From Cryptomeria japonica (Eukaryota; Streptophyta; Pinopsida; Cupressales; Cupressaceae), in the NCBI RefSeq assembly GCF_030272615.1, contig NC_081414.1:764069413-764133412 (forward strand): a stretch of 64,000 nt of DNA, written 5' to 3'. Below are positions 24,841 through 37,136 of this stretch, one piece after another; the stretch's first letter is position 1, and every line of letters begins with the position of its first letter. Position numbers and translations under genes: made by a program. Below the pieces are notes generated by a model. The model made no database searches and was not told where the DNA came from. It saw only the letters and a list, made by a program, of their open reading frames with translations.

Positions 24841-26938
24841 ATCAGTTGGTTACTATCTGAAAGATGTCCGCCAAAACTAGATTCAGACTCTGCATAAACT
24901 TGTTGTTGTCAGTTAGAGTTGCCTCAATCTGTTGGATCATACTGGTGAGATAGTGCATTTGTTGCTCTGTTGATCGCTCTCCTTGAATTGTTGCCTTAAA
25001 TAATTCAACTCTCTAAGTAATAAGACTATCCAACCTCAGACCAAGTTTATCCTTTAGTTCCTAGGCATTAGACCTTATCCTTGCCTTCTCTTTCTCAAGT
25101 TTTTCCAACTTTTCTTCAAAAACTGCCATTTCCTACTCAAAAACTGATATAAGTCTAGATGAACCTATTATATTATTTGCAATGTCATCAATTTCTTTTT
25201 GTGTCTTTTTTATCTCCCCGTCAATGTCCTCTGTCAAACAATGAGGTTTACATGCTTCTCTATATAACTCCTTATACTCCAAAATTATAGAATTGAGTAC
25301 CGATAAAAGTGTATCCAAGTGATCGGTACATTTCTTGATGGTGTTCTCAAAGAATGTGTTTTTCTCTTTATCAACTCTCTCCTTTATGGTGTCCTCATTC
25401 ACCTTATCTATGGTTATTACATTATTAGAAATGAATTTGGACAATGTGTCCAATTTCCCTAAAGAATCATTGATGTGATCTATCTTATAATTAGGTGCAA
25501 TCATCTTTAGAATAGGTAATGTGTTATCAATTGCCTTAAATGTTAAGGTATTGCAATCAGTAATCCTCTTAATGGAATTGAAAAGTACCTATGTAATGTT
25601 AGTGGGTCTAAATTCACCTGTAGATGTGCTTGGTTCTATTTTAGATTTCTTCTCAACAGATGTTTGACCAACCACCTTCACTACATCCTCTTTATTTCCA
25701 TCAGATGCATCCACTTTACTTATATTTTCTTCTGGTGGATATGTTTGTATCTGTAACTCTACCTTTAATGGTTTCTTGGTCTGATCAAGCTTATCTGCAA
25801 CTATCGGTGTCATAGACTCAACATGAACCTCTGCCTCAGATTGTTTCTTTGTCAGTACCACTGTCGGTGTCTTAGATTCCAGTGGCCCTGTGCAAGTTGT
25901 CTTGTCCTCTATTTTTTTCTCAGTCTCTAGTTTCTCTGCTTGGGCTGGTATCTCATTTTCCTGAGAGTCAATAGTTTGTGTTGATTTCTCTAAAATCTTG
26001 TTGTCCTCAACACTATCTGCCTTAACCTCTGTAGTTTCTTTTTCCACAACAATGTTTATATCCTAAGTATCTACATTCATTGCAAAAATTATCTCAGACT
26101 CCAGGTTAGTATCATCATGAGTTATACCTTTAGTAGCCATATCTGGTAGATTAGCTGTATGAATCGGTGATGAAGGTTCTAATGGAGGGGTGTCCTGAGT
26201 TGGTGGAGGGATGTTATCTGTTATTTTTATTGAAGGTACACCACCTACTTTACCTTTTCCCTTGTCTTTCTGATATACCTTGAATGTCTTTTCTATTTTT
26301 GGTCTGCTTCTTTCCTCTTGCTTTTCCTTCTCTACAAAGAATATGTCCCATTTATCTGTAGTCTCATCTGCAATTTCTTTAACCCTTCTAGCCATCAGGC
26401 TCACTTGTCGGTGTCCACTAACAAATATTGACTGGTTAGCTTCATAAATAAGCTCATCTATCTCTTCCTTAGAATTTACCGGATGTACAGCCAAGAGTGC
26501 TTCAACTTTCAACTTCTTGTACATTTCCATCACAAATAGCCTTTTATCTTCCAATATCATGTATAAATCATTCGATAACTCATCAGTCAATTCTATCAAA
26601 ACTTTCTTGTAAATATCTAAATGTAGAATAATGCTTTCTTCAATGGTGTTTTTGTCAAAATCATTTGAAGAGTTATACCATTTATTTACATTTACCAGAT
26701 TACCTTCCTGTGTAATCACATTCAATAGATCATATAGTGTAGGGGTAACCGGTGTCTATTTCTACTTTGGTGTAAGCTTCTTCTATAGTTTCCTAACTGC
26801 TTGCTACTTCTTCCTTAGTGTTCTGGTTTTCTTAGGAGTGGGAGAAGGTATTGGTGAGGTTTTCCTTTTCCTTTCCACTCTTTTAAGCTCAACAGCCTTG
26901 CCACTATCAGTATCAGAGGATGTTACAACCGGTGAAAC
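24841..26938 (-). pseudogene. Truncated long 3' ORF of E3 (uncharacterised)
   Basis: Open blocks at 26725-26063, 26047-25589 and 25504-25133 are all in one minus-strand frame. That frame also continues to the right to about 26938 through several stops, so the decay is mostly nonsense changes with no frameshift seen. The start of the ORF is missing: sequence turns into E2 LTR at about 26939. The right part is basic and Ser/Thr/Pro-rich (KRKTSPIPSPTPKKTRT). The middle has the block LIYEANQSIFVSGHRQVSL followed by KEKQEERSRPKIEKTFK and a proline-rich segment. The left part is charged and coiled-coil-like (IDGEIKKTQKEIDDIANNI, EEKLEKLEKEKARI). Order and position match the E1 ORF. Function unknown. 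Confidence 0.6.
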
Positions 26939-27460
26939 ATGTGCATATCTTCAAACAAGCACATGTGATCCAGTGTGGGCACATTCACTATCAATCTTCT
27001 CTTCAATTGGTGACTGAATCTTTATCCGGTGGGAGTCCTATTTTTCTATATCCACACAGCATACCGGTGACTTGTTCATCATTCTCCTCCTGTGTTGGTG
27101 TGATTTAGGTAGCACTATGCCTCTTCATCACAAACAACAGCTCAAGCACCTTGCTCATCCTGCTTGTACACTGGTCATAAGCTTGTCGGTTGGCAACCAC
27201 TAACTGTCAACACAACACTTACTAGTTAACATCCTTTCCTTACCAATAATAGACTGTATCAATAACCTATCCATTTCATCCACACAAGTCAAACACTAAC
27301 TTGTGTATTGGTGACTCCAGAGTTCATTCATCTAAATGACATCCTCTTCCTTTTTAGTGACCCGCAACACTAGTTGACATCAATGACTGCATGTCAACAA
27401 TACTCCCATGCAGGTTGTCCTTCTATACCAATTGACATCAATGACAACACAATACCAACA
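26939..27460 (-). repeat. E2 3' LTR (copy A), segment 3 of 3
   Basis: From GCATATCTTCAAACAAGCAC it matches copy B from about 32821 to 33210, then continues about 130 bases further to AATACCAACA at 27460, the true LTR end (minus-strand start TGTTGGTATT). Adding the three segments gives an LTR of about 2.45 kb. Confidence 0.85.
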
Positions 27461-28820
27461 ATCTCCCCCTTTGGCATTGATGTCAACTCATGTAGTATCT
27501 AGCATACTACATAATCTTTCTCCCCCTTTGTGTGATCCAAATCTCCCCCTTTGGATAATCCATGGATTCTCACACATGTAGTATGCGGTATACTACAGAA
27601 CCTTTCTCCCCCTTTGACAACAATGGCAAGGGGCACTGTCGGGATATCATTCCTCCTAGTATTTACTGGTCGCTGACAAAAATCTTTCTCCTCCTTTGAT
27701 ACTACTTGTTACATCTTCTCAAGTCGTCACACTTTGAGATGGAGTACTCAACCATCAACTAACACCAATTGAGCATGCAAATCTGAGACTATTTGGTAAA
27801 GCACTCAATTGCAGAAGGATGTGTCAGTGAATATTGCTTACCTGTCGATCATACTGCATTACCTCCCATTTGATCCCAAATTTATTTAGAATCAAATGTG
27901 ATTGTACTATAAATACAACCAACCAAATGACAAATAGATATCCTTAACCATGAAATTCTCTTGGGTATTCCTATAGCAATTTCCATCATCTTCAGTTTAG
28001 GAATTCAATACACTTCACAGGTTCAAGCATGTCGGCTCTGCTTCAAAAACACTTAAACTCCCCCTGAGTTATGCATCTTAGGTCCACTTTGCCTTTTAGG
28101 TCCAATACCACGGTCATCTTGCCCTTTAAACTAGTTGAGCTGTGCCTATGTGATCATCTGATGATTTGTCAGCTCCATTATATTCACCATAGCCTATGAC
28201 ATGATCCTAGATGTACACAATGCCATACAATGTCATCATCATGCCAAGAGTTAAATCGGTTAGCCCAAAAAACATGCATGCCTACATGATCAACAACTGG
28301 GTCACCATATGTCTTTCAAGTCTTCACAACACCACTTGAGACATAAACTCCACATTCCATGATATTGGGGCTAATGCAATGATCTCCAACCTCATTGTCT
28401 TACATAACCTACAAGTACTTGTTATCATTCATGTCAGTAACATCTTGCACATACTAGTTTCCTATTCTGGTCTATCATCACTACCAGAGTACCTTCCTAT
28501 AACTCCTGACATTTTATGTTACTGAGCATCTAATTTCAATTATTAATCTCCATACATTGACACAACAGTAGTGATCCATCTTTCATTTGCAGGGGTGTAG
28601 CCAAGGCAGCCTCTACACACACTTATCATCTCATTTTATTCCTTCATACCGACAGTAGCTTGTTCCTCCATGTATCATCTTCTACTAAGAGGGTGAATGA
28701 TATGGTCAGTATACTACTCCCCCTAAGGTCTTACATCTCCTTTAATCCTTAGGAGATATCACCTTTGCATTGAATTTGCAGTGTTGGTCCAAGGTCTTCT
28801 TCCTCCATACCTGCTTGGTC
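27461..28820 (-). other. E2 3' non-coding interior with polypurine array; no pol
   Basis: The plus strand has ATCTCCCCCTTTGGCATTG at 27461, CTTTCTCCCCCTTTGTGTG near 27518, ATCTCCCCCTTTGGATAAT near 27541, and CTTTCTCCCCCTTTGACAA near 27602, with a weaker one at 27682. These are successive polypurine tracts on the minus strand. The rest has no frame with protease, integrase or reverse transcriptase motifs. This is where pol would lie in an autonomous element. Confidence 0.65.
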
Positions 28821-29168
28821 TCATTCTTCTTCCCATTTTTCAGTCATGGTAGTAGTTCTTACCATCTTTTGTTGATGGTTCCTTTCATTTCTAGACTCTG
28901 CATCACAACCGGAAGTAGTGCTATAGTAGCACATAGCATCCATCCCTACTTCATGATAGGGGAATCTCTTAACATGCAAGTTTGACCATCTTCTTTTGGT
29001 CATGTTGTTGTGACTAGCAACCAAAATCGGTGGACCTCTTGCTCCTGTAGGGACATTTCTCCTTTGGTTCCATGCGGGCCTCTGACTTCCATATGTTGTA
29101 GATCCTTTCTAAGTAGAGCATAGTTTCCATACCGGCTTCCATGTGTTTGTAGGTTCTTCTTCCTACAT
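28821..29168 (-). pseudogene. End of E2 gag region with second zinc knuckle area
   Basis: Minus-strand frames continue from the zinc-knuckle block but are broken by stops and a frame change. No protease motif (D-S-G) or other pol motif can be read. It probably represents the decayed gag tail joined to the 3' non-coding region after loss of pol. Confidence 0.35.
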
Positions 29169-30782
29169 TTAGACACTATGGCCAATTCCATTGCAGTTAT
29201 AACAAACAATATTTGCATAGCCGAGAGGAGGGATACGCATGTATCTGCTCCTTGATACATTTTTCACATATGCATGATGTTTATGAGATCCTATATCATT
29301 CCTTATAGATCCCTTTCTATATTCTCCTTCCCTATGGCCATGACCATTACATGTAAAGCAATAACCAGCAAAGGATGGAATATGACTTACAAATTTATTT
29401 TTCCATGCATATGGAGATCTTACCGGTTTAGCATATCCATTTCTCCTTGTTTGAGGATGGATCATGGGTTGTCCACTCTTTGCATTTCCTCCATTTGATA
29501 TTTTCTTCTCCCACACTTGTCTTGACATGTGGGTAGTATCATTTCTTTGTCCTCTACCAATAGGAGGTCCTCTTTGCTATCTTCTCATGTTTCTACTTCC
29601 GGTGAAGCTATCTTCTCCCATCTTCCCTTTATCTTTGGGATCTGCATTGTTTGTCCTTCTTGCAGCACCGGTTTTCATTCTTGTATGAAACTCTTCACTA
29701 GTTGTATCTAGGTCAGCCTTCTTCTGGGGAGCATTTTTAACTGTGAAGGTCTGTCCCTTGTTTTCTCCATTTGAGGAGACAAACAGAATGTCATTGTGAG
29801 GGACATTTTTGTTGGTGGAGCATTCACCAGAACCACTTCCTAATCCTTCAATGTCCTTGGCATGCGTTTGCTTTTTCAATATTTTGTCCAAGGAATCACT
29901 GATGCCATCAAACTGGATTCTTACCTTGAGCTCATCCTGACACTTCTCAAGGTCATTTCAAAGAGTCTCCATTTCTCCAAGAAGTTGTTAATATTCTTCA
30001 TTTTTCACTTCTATCCTAGAGGCTAGATCATTGCACTGGCACTCCTTGGTGTCTTCCTTGTGAGACTTCAACTCTGAGATGCTTTTCTCAAATTCTTCAA
30101 GGCATTTTATCAACCGGTTCTGCTCCACTATAGCATCATTCTTGAATAACTTGTATTCATTTCTTACTCTTCTGAGTTCTTCAAGTGCATTCACAAGATC
30201 GCCTTCAAGATCAACTTCTGCTTCCTCTTCTTCTTCACCTTCACTATCACCGCCAAACACATCTTGTCGGTAGGAGTGATCTGCATGATCTTTCTCAAAT
30301 ATGTGTCTTTCATCTTTTGATTCTTGAGCCATGAAAAGGTGGGTTCCTTCTTCATCAATGTTGTGGTTGCTAGTAGATCTTCCTTCATCATCTGTAGATA
30401 CATGAGATGCATTTCTCATCATGTCATCACAAACTAGTTCTGCAATAGTGGGCTCATTTCCATATAGCTTCTTCAATCTCTCTCATAAGCTTTTTGTCGA
30501 TCTGCATCTGTCAACCTGTGAAGAGACATCATTTGTTAGCCCACAGAGTATAGCCTTCATTGTTGCTTCATTGCACTAGTTTCTTCTTTATGTATCAAAA
30601 TCAGTGGGAGGACTGACTTTACCAAGGCAACCATTTACAACAGACATCCACACATCAAACCCTAGAGAGGATAGGTATACTTCCATTCTACAACTCCAAA
30701 TGGAATAGTTTGAACCATCAAAAATTGGAGTAGGGATTGTCACTAAATAAACCATTGTGTCCTTAAACCAGAATCTACCCAA
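29169..30782 (-). pseudogene. gag: gag of Sirevirus-like element E2 (broken by stops)
   Basis: Blocks 30782-30588, 30476-29988, 29891-29577 and 29528-29169 are all in one minus-strand frame, separated only by stops. The N-terminus has the Ty1/copia Gag signature FDGSNYSIWSCRMEVYL, followed by AILCGLTNDVSSQVDRC and KKLYGNEPTIAELVCDD. The middle is an acidic stretch and a long coiled coil (ALEELRRVRNEYKLFKNDA, KCLEEFEKSISELKSHKED). Near the end are two CCHC-type knuckles: CFTCNGHGHREGEY (last Cys replaced by Tyr) and CYNCNGIGHSV (then a stop). Gag packages the element's RNA. A coiled-coil Gag with knuckles fits Sirevirus. The copy is non-functional as it stands. Confidence 0.8.
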
Positions 30783-30814
30783 GCTGGAGAAAGCTCATTT
30801 GACTGGGAACCTAG

Positions 30815-30826
30815 GCTCTGATACCA
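30815..30826 (-). other. Primer binding site of E2
   Basis: Plus-strand GCTCTGATACCA is the complement of TGGTATCAGAGC, the initiator Met-tRNA primer site, two bases from the 5' LTR on the minus strand. It fixes the orientation of E2 and identifies copy B as its 5' LTR. Confidence 0.9.
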
Positions 30827-30828
30827 AT

Positions 30829-33210
30829 TGTTAGACACAATGCAACACTGAGAGGGGAGTGAATCAGTGGTTCTCAAACTTTTCCCTTTAACAACCCTAT
30901 GTGAGTATACTAGTTAATAGATCTAACTGAATGCAGACTTACCGGTTAGTGAGGAGACTAATCACAAATGCATTCACACATCAAGGGACATCTCATAACA
31001 CCAGCATATACGAGGAAAACCCAAGATGGGAAAAACCTCGATGAGAAATGTTGTTGGAGTCTACTGCTCCAATACAACCTCACAATGAATCTCCGATTAT
31101 AATGTTTAGGGCACCAACCCAACGAGCATCAACCCCTTATTTTAGGGCACCAACCCAAGTAGCACAAACCCAAGGAACTACAACCCCTTATTTACAGCAC
31201 AAACCTAAGGAGCTACAACCCCTACACCGAGCTCCAACTCAGTGAATACAAAACATAATCATTTACAAGTTAATAGACTTGTTACAAATGGACTTTGTAA
31301 CACTTCTACAAATCCCTTTGTTGGATCTCTTATCCAGTTCACTTTTGGTTCTCATTCTATCGGTTCTCTCTTCTTGTTGCCTCTTCTCTTCACTTCTCTA
31401 CTGCTCTCCACCGGTACTACACTCTGTCATTTCTATGACTACCTTCTCTGCAATTAACTTCACTTCTTCTCTGTTAGTATGGACACTACCGGTTCTGCAC
31501 CTTTGTTGTCGGTTAAACACTTCAACCTAGTTCTCCCTCACACTCAGTCTCTTCTCTTTCTCCTTGATGAGCACTTGATTGATTTATCTTTACATGCAGC
31601 AACACTCTCTCATCCAGCAACTATATTCTCTCCTTCAGCAGCAACCTTCAAATATTTTGGCTTGCATATTTATAACCTAGTTTTCCCGCCAAAAGCCAAT
31701 TCAAATTTTAGGCAGTTAGGGTTTCTTCCTTGACCCCTGAGACAAAACCAAATCCAATCAGATCTCATTTGATCTAATCTCTAAGACAGTTGTCTACACA
31801 TCACCACCATTAACATGCCTTCCAATACAGGTTTTCTAAACTTAGCAAACATGGTCTTGTATATCGATCTGCATCTGTCAAAATACCATAAATATCTCAA
31901 TTGTTTCCTTCTCGAGGTCCTCCTGCAATCTAATTTCCCTTGCTTTGATTCAAGTGCCAACAACTCCCTAATCTTTCTCTGTCGTTCACTCTTTCTCAAG
32001 CCACACTCTTCTAATCAAATCCACAAATCAAAGGCTCCATATTAAATGCACACCTGTAGAAACACCTATCCCTACACGGTACTTCACTGACCTCTACGAG
32101 ATTGCCACTTCAACTCCACATGGAATCCCTGTCAACATCCACCTTAGCTTGGTCCTCTTTGTCATTTTAAACAGGATTACCGACCAAACACTCAACCAGT
32201 CCTTCTTTTATGTCAGTTGACTAACCCTACCGATATCTTACACTTTACCGGTTGCCCTTCATGTCTACACTTTGTTGATCTACTGGTGGAACACCTAAAC
32301 CAGTCGTCAGACATGTCTATCCATAGCATGCTCCTTCTCGTCAAATAGAGGCACATCACTTAGTCTCTTTTCTTCCTTAACTATTCTCATACTCACCGGT
32401 AGCCATCCTAATGACATCATGTCATCAACCTTCAACTTATTCCATTTGAGGCATCTGCATACTGGTTGCATACTCTCTTTGTAGTTGTTCCACGTTGCCT
32501 TCTTCTTCATCAGCCCAAACCATATATCAATTGTTTTGTCAAAGTGACAAACCCATCACTCTTCATTTGTACCAGAAACTAAACATGTCTTCTCTGTCAG
32601 TCCAGTATATATCCCTGATTTCATGCACTTGAGGCATTCCTTTGATTCACCGGTAGATCCAGTGTGAGCCTTCAAACACCTACCTTTACCTCTTCTTCCT
32701 TATCTCATAGAACTATGATGCACACTATGCATAATAGGAGATAATCTCCACTTACTGGTGGTAATGAATCCTTGTCATCTACATCCTACAATGTACTCAT
32801 GTGGCTTCCTTGTTTGTGCAGCATATCTTCAAACAAGCACATGTGATCCCGTGTGGGCACATTCACTATCACTCTTCTCTTCAATTGGTGACTGCATCTT
32901 TTTCGGTGGGAGTCCTATTGTTATATATCCACACAACATATTGGTGACCTGTACATCCTTCTCCTCCTGTGTTGATGTGATTTAGGTAGCATTTTTCCTC
33001 TTCATCACAAACAACAGCTCAAGCACCTTGCTCATCCTGCTTGTACACTGGTCATAAGCTTGTCGAGCGGCAACCACTCACTGTCAACACAACACTTGCC
33101 AGTTGACATCCTTTCCTTACCAGTGATAGACTGTACTAGTAACCTATCCATTTCATCCACACAAGTCAAACACTAACTTGTGTATCGGTGACTACAAAGT
33201 TCATTCATCT
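30829..33210 (-). repeat. E2 5' LTR (copy B), outer end missing
   Basis: It begins (plus strand) TGTTAGACACAATGCAACAC and matches copy A throughout, without the two insertions, so it preserves the empty sites. Homology stops at TTCATTCATC near 33210. The last about 130 bases present in copy A (to TACCAACA) are absent, replaced by gypsy-like sequence. No target duplication can be paired with the left side of copy A. Confidence 0.85.
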
Positions 33211-33460
33211 GATTTTTTAATTTTGATCATATTTTTTCCAGCATTGTACTTTGAATATATATTTGCTTCATGTTTTGCATGCTTGAACTTTTTTCTTATC
33301 ATTGTGGATTGATAGGACCTAAAGTCTTGGGGTTTTTCATCTTTCTAAGTGTATATTTATCTTATTTCTTCAATATTTTGATGAAAATACCTTTTTATTC
33401 TCCATACTTTATTGTTTGTATGAATGTAAGATCTTACCCCCGCCAAAGTGGGGGCTAAAT
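33211..33460 (+). other. 3' interior fragment and polypurine tract of another gypsy element
   Basis: T-rich sequence ending in CGCCAAAGTGGGGGCTAAA just before 33461. CAAAGTGGGGGCTAAA is a typical plant Ty3/gypsy polypurine tract. The rest of the element upstream has been lost at the junction with E2. Confidence 0.55.
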
Positions 33461-34126
33461 GTAGCATCATAAATTATTGACCCTAATAATTTCACACTAG
33501 GTTTAGCACCCATTTTGGTATGTGTGCCTAATTATTTGTGTATGTGCCTAATTTTGAGACCACTTTGGAAAACTAGGTTGTTTTCCCTAGTATTTGACGT
33601 TTTTCTAGTACTTTTTTCCAGTAGAATGAGCACAACTTTTGAGAGATAAAAGTTGGCCTTACAATTTGTGTGATTAAAATTTGGTTTGTTGCCTCATCCC
33701 AGAAGGTTATTTTGAAAGGTGTAAGTTGCATATAAATACAACTCCCTTTCTCATTTTAAAGGCTAGAATATTCAAGAGAAGAAAAAGAATATTCAAACAA
33801 GCATATTCACATTCAAGGAGAAAAGCAATAAAGAAATTCTAAGTTGATGATCCAAGAATTAAATTCTAATATATCAAGTATGATCAAGTGTGTTATGATA
33901 TTTCGTGTTATGAGTATGCACCTAATATTGCAAGACTTCTTGAGTGTCAATTCAAGCCTTTATGTGAGATTCCTTGAGAGGGTTTTATACCTAAGGTAAT
34001 ATCTTATGCAAGGGCATGCATCCTATCTCATCATTATCAATGTGGAAGTGTGAAAACTAACACAGGTTTTGACTTAGGCAAGCCCATATATGGAACATCC
34101 ACTTTTCCTCATTTTTGGTGTGCATA
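33461..34126 (+). repeat. Gypsy 3' LTR (right border uncertain)
   Basis: It begins TGTAGCATCATAAATTATTG immediately after the polypurine tract. A possible end is GGTGTGCA at about 34126, but no second copy is present to confirm this. The sequence contains ATATAAATACAACTCCC near 33730, a likely TATA box. Confidence 0.5.
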
Positions 34127-34713
34127 GGTCTCATTCCAAAAATGGAAAATTTATAGACATGTAGACTTAGACATTGATAGATTTTGAACAAATGAAAAAC
34201 ACATAGACTAGAGTGCCCAACAATCCTATCTTGCTAATTCTACCCATATTTTTAGAAGAAATTTGTCCAAAGATTCCTAATTCTATTTTTTATTATCTTT
34301 GGAGCCTCCATTCGCTTTAAAAATGAGGATCCAATGCTTCTATCTAGTAAAGTAAGCTCCATATTTTAGTGCCAAATTCTTCTTTGTGTCCTCAATCTAA
34401 ATCTACCTTCTGATTTCTATATTTAATGTTATATTTTATACATTCTAACAAATTTACTCATTTTACTAGTGTTAGCCTAATCCATCTACACACACTTCAC
34501 TATCTCAATCTTTTGCAATAAAGGAACAAAAATATCAATGCTTAATTCTCCCTTTGGGATAGTGACCTCCTATTCATGTTCCACATGTCATGAAGGGATC
34601 GATATCTTTATGATTATATTGATTAGTCTACGGCTCTCATTTCCACCATTTCAAATTAATTCATTAAAAAGTTAAAAATTATAATGTGGTTTTCCTATGT
34701 ACAATGTACCATA
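34127..34713. other. Unassigned A+T-rich sequence
   Basis: No coding, RNA or repeat feature recognised. It may be the remainder of the gypsy LTR to the left or the target DNA of the solo LTR to the right. Confidence 0.4.
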
Positions 34714-34718
34714 GGTAC

Positions 34719-35807
34719 TGAAGAGGGGAAAACAGATTTGAAGGTCAAATGATCAAAATATAACGAAATAAACATGCAGAATGCTAAAATATCATTAAAA
34801 GACCATTTCACCTTGCTATTTTACCTTCTCCTTCGGATTGAGCTTGATGAAGTGAAGGTGCCCCTTGATAATGCTCCACTTGATGTGCTCCTTTGATTGC
34901 TCGATGTGGATGGCTCTCCAATGTTGTGCAAAAATGGAATGGATTTGAAAAATGATAAGGATGAGATGATCAAGTTGCCAAGATGATTTCCTGGGCTCAA
35001 AAGGGCAGCATAAGCTTACTGGATTTCAAGATGTTTGAATGAAGGGATGGAGCCCTATTTTATAGGAAGAGGAGAGGAAAACAGATGGCTAGGATGAATT
35101 CAAGATGAAGAGCTAAGATTTACTTGTGAGCTCACACAAGCTCCAAGAGAGGGTGTGGAGACCAAGAAATATGCCTTAAAGGCATTTCGTATCTCCACAC
35201 TCCACAAGGTGCATTGGAGGAATTAAAAATTCTCCAAAAAAGGATATTATGGGGACTGGAGGAATAAAAAAGAATTAAAAATTCCTTGGGAGAGGGAATG
35301 CTTGGAGGAATGTGAGATTTCAAAAATCTTACATTCACCTAGGAAAAGAGTATTTAAAAGCAAGGAGTTGACTTTGTGGCTAATCATGTTGATTAGCCAT
35401 TAACGATTCATTAGGAGGGGGATTAGAGGAAATGTTAGGTGGGATTAATATTTGTGGGAGAATTTGACTAGGAGAGAGAATGAGTGGAGGAAATAAAAAA
35501 TTAGAAGAATAATGTTAAGTGAGTTTAGGGAGTTTCTAGAAGAATGAATTAAGAAGATGATTTGTAGGAATCATGTAGGTTAACTAATTAATTGAAATTA
35601 ATTAGCTAAGAGGAATATTTGTGAGGATTTGATTTTTTTAGAAGAATAAAGAAAGGGATTGATTTATTAAATAAATCAATCATATGCTATAGTGACAATA
35701 TTAATTATATTTAATTAATATTGAGAGGAATTTGAATTAACATAATTAATTGATTAATTATGCGAGGAATTAAAAATAATTAAAATAATTATTTTTAAGT
35801 GTCTACA
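34719..35807 (-). repeat. Solo gypsy LTR, minus strand, with near-perfect target duplication
   Basis: Plus strand starts TGAAGAGGGGAAAACAG and ends TTAAGTGTCTACA. Read on the minus strand it begins TGTAGACACTTAAAAATAA, like the G2 LTRs (TGTAGACACCTAAATT). It is flanked by GGTAC at 34714-34718 and AGTAC at 35808-35812, a 5-base duplication with one change. No interior is attached, so it is a solo LTR left by LTR-LTR recombination. Confidence 0.7.
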
Positions 35808-35812
35808 AGTAC

Positions 35813-36400
35813 CATATCAGTATAAGCTAACACTCCCACCATTGATAATAGGTTATACAAGCCATGACCTTGTTATGTAGTGGAACATCTATTGGCCAAC
35901 ATCGCCACTTAATATTTAGTGTGATCCCTCCATATTAAAGAATCATATCAACATGTGTAAGAGTTGTTATATAATGATCTATACCATGTAAGATTTAGGC
36001 AAATATTGTAGCCACCTAAGGTCTAGGAACTTCTATGGAATTATACTAGAGAATAAACTATGAAAGAATAATGATATTCCATCAAAGAGTGCAAATATAT
36101 AATGATAATTGGAATGATAAGGTTGATTGAGATTACAAAGGTAACCACTTTGCTATATAGACCATAATAAGACATAGGATTCTATAAGATTATGATATGT
36201 GTCTTAATCTTATGACTTGAGACATAAAGTGATAACTATCCTATGTGTACCCTAAGTAAAATTAGGTAAATAATGTGAATAGGACCTAGGTGATGAACTA
36301 GCTAGCTTAAAAACCCCTTTCACACAAACATCACCCTTAAGTGCAACTTATGAAGAAATAATGCTTTAAACCCACATTCTAATAATCCATTTTTTATGGA
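35813..36400. other. Unassigned sequence between two solo LTRs
   Basis: No ORF or RNA gene recognised. It includes at 36354-36393 a copy of GAAATAATGCTTTAAACCC and the following 20 or so bases, which are repeated as the first part of the neighbouring LTR. Confidence 0.4.
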
Positions 36401-36405
36401 TGCAA

Positions 36406-37136
36406 TGTTAGGAAATAATGCTTTAAACCCACATTCTAATAATCCATTTCCTACATAACCCATGAGAGAAAATCATGCATACAAGCTTACAGAATCACCA
36501 TTATGCAAAGATAAAAATATACAAGCCACAAGATAACACAAGATATATCCTGGGAAAAATCCAACCTCCAAAAGCATCCATAATCCATTATATTATTCAG
36601 TCATAAAGCAACATATAGTTACAATGAATACCTCTAAATCATCAATCCCTCATATGCATTCCCATGTGTTCAAGCATGAAACAACACATCACATGCCATG
36701 CTTCACAAATTCAAACCTTCAAAGGACTCAATACAATGACAACCCAAAACCACCAGCCTACCTTAACCACTAAATATGTGCTTGCTTTTATAGACCCAAG
36801 CTCACACAAAAACAACTAGTGGTAAAATAAAACAATGTGCCACAAAACCATGTGCTTACCTACCCCTTGACCCCACATTTAATATTGGGTACTAAGTTTT
36901 CTCTTTTTAAATATCTTTCCCCAATATTAAATATACAATAAATAATCCCAATGTTACAATACAACTCATTAAGTGGTCCCAAGAATATTGTCAAGGAATC
37001 TCTACATGTTACACATCCATGTGCAACATCAATTAAATAAATATTACATTACATGTCCATGTGAAACAATATAATAATTAAATATTACAATTACAACATT
37101 ATTATTCAAGATGTACAGCGCCTATTTTCCCAACAT
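36406..37136 (-). repeat. Solo copia-type LTR with TGCAA target duplication
   Basis: It begins TGTTAGGAAATAATGC and ends CCTATTTTCCCAACA, with TGCAA at 36401-36405 and again at 37137-37141. Length 731 bases. The minus orientation is inferred from the phrase CCTGGGAAAAATCC, which resembles the minus-strand Sirevirus-like LTRs here. No interior present. Confidence 0.8.
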
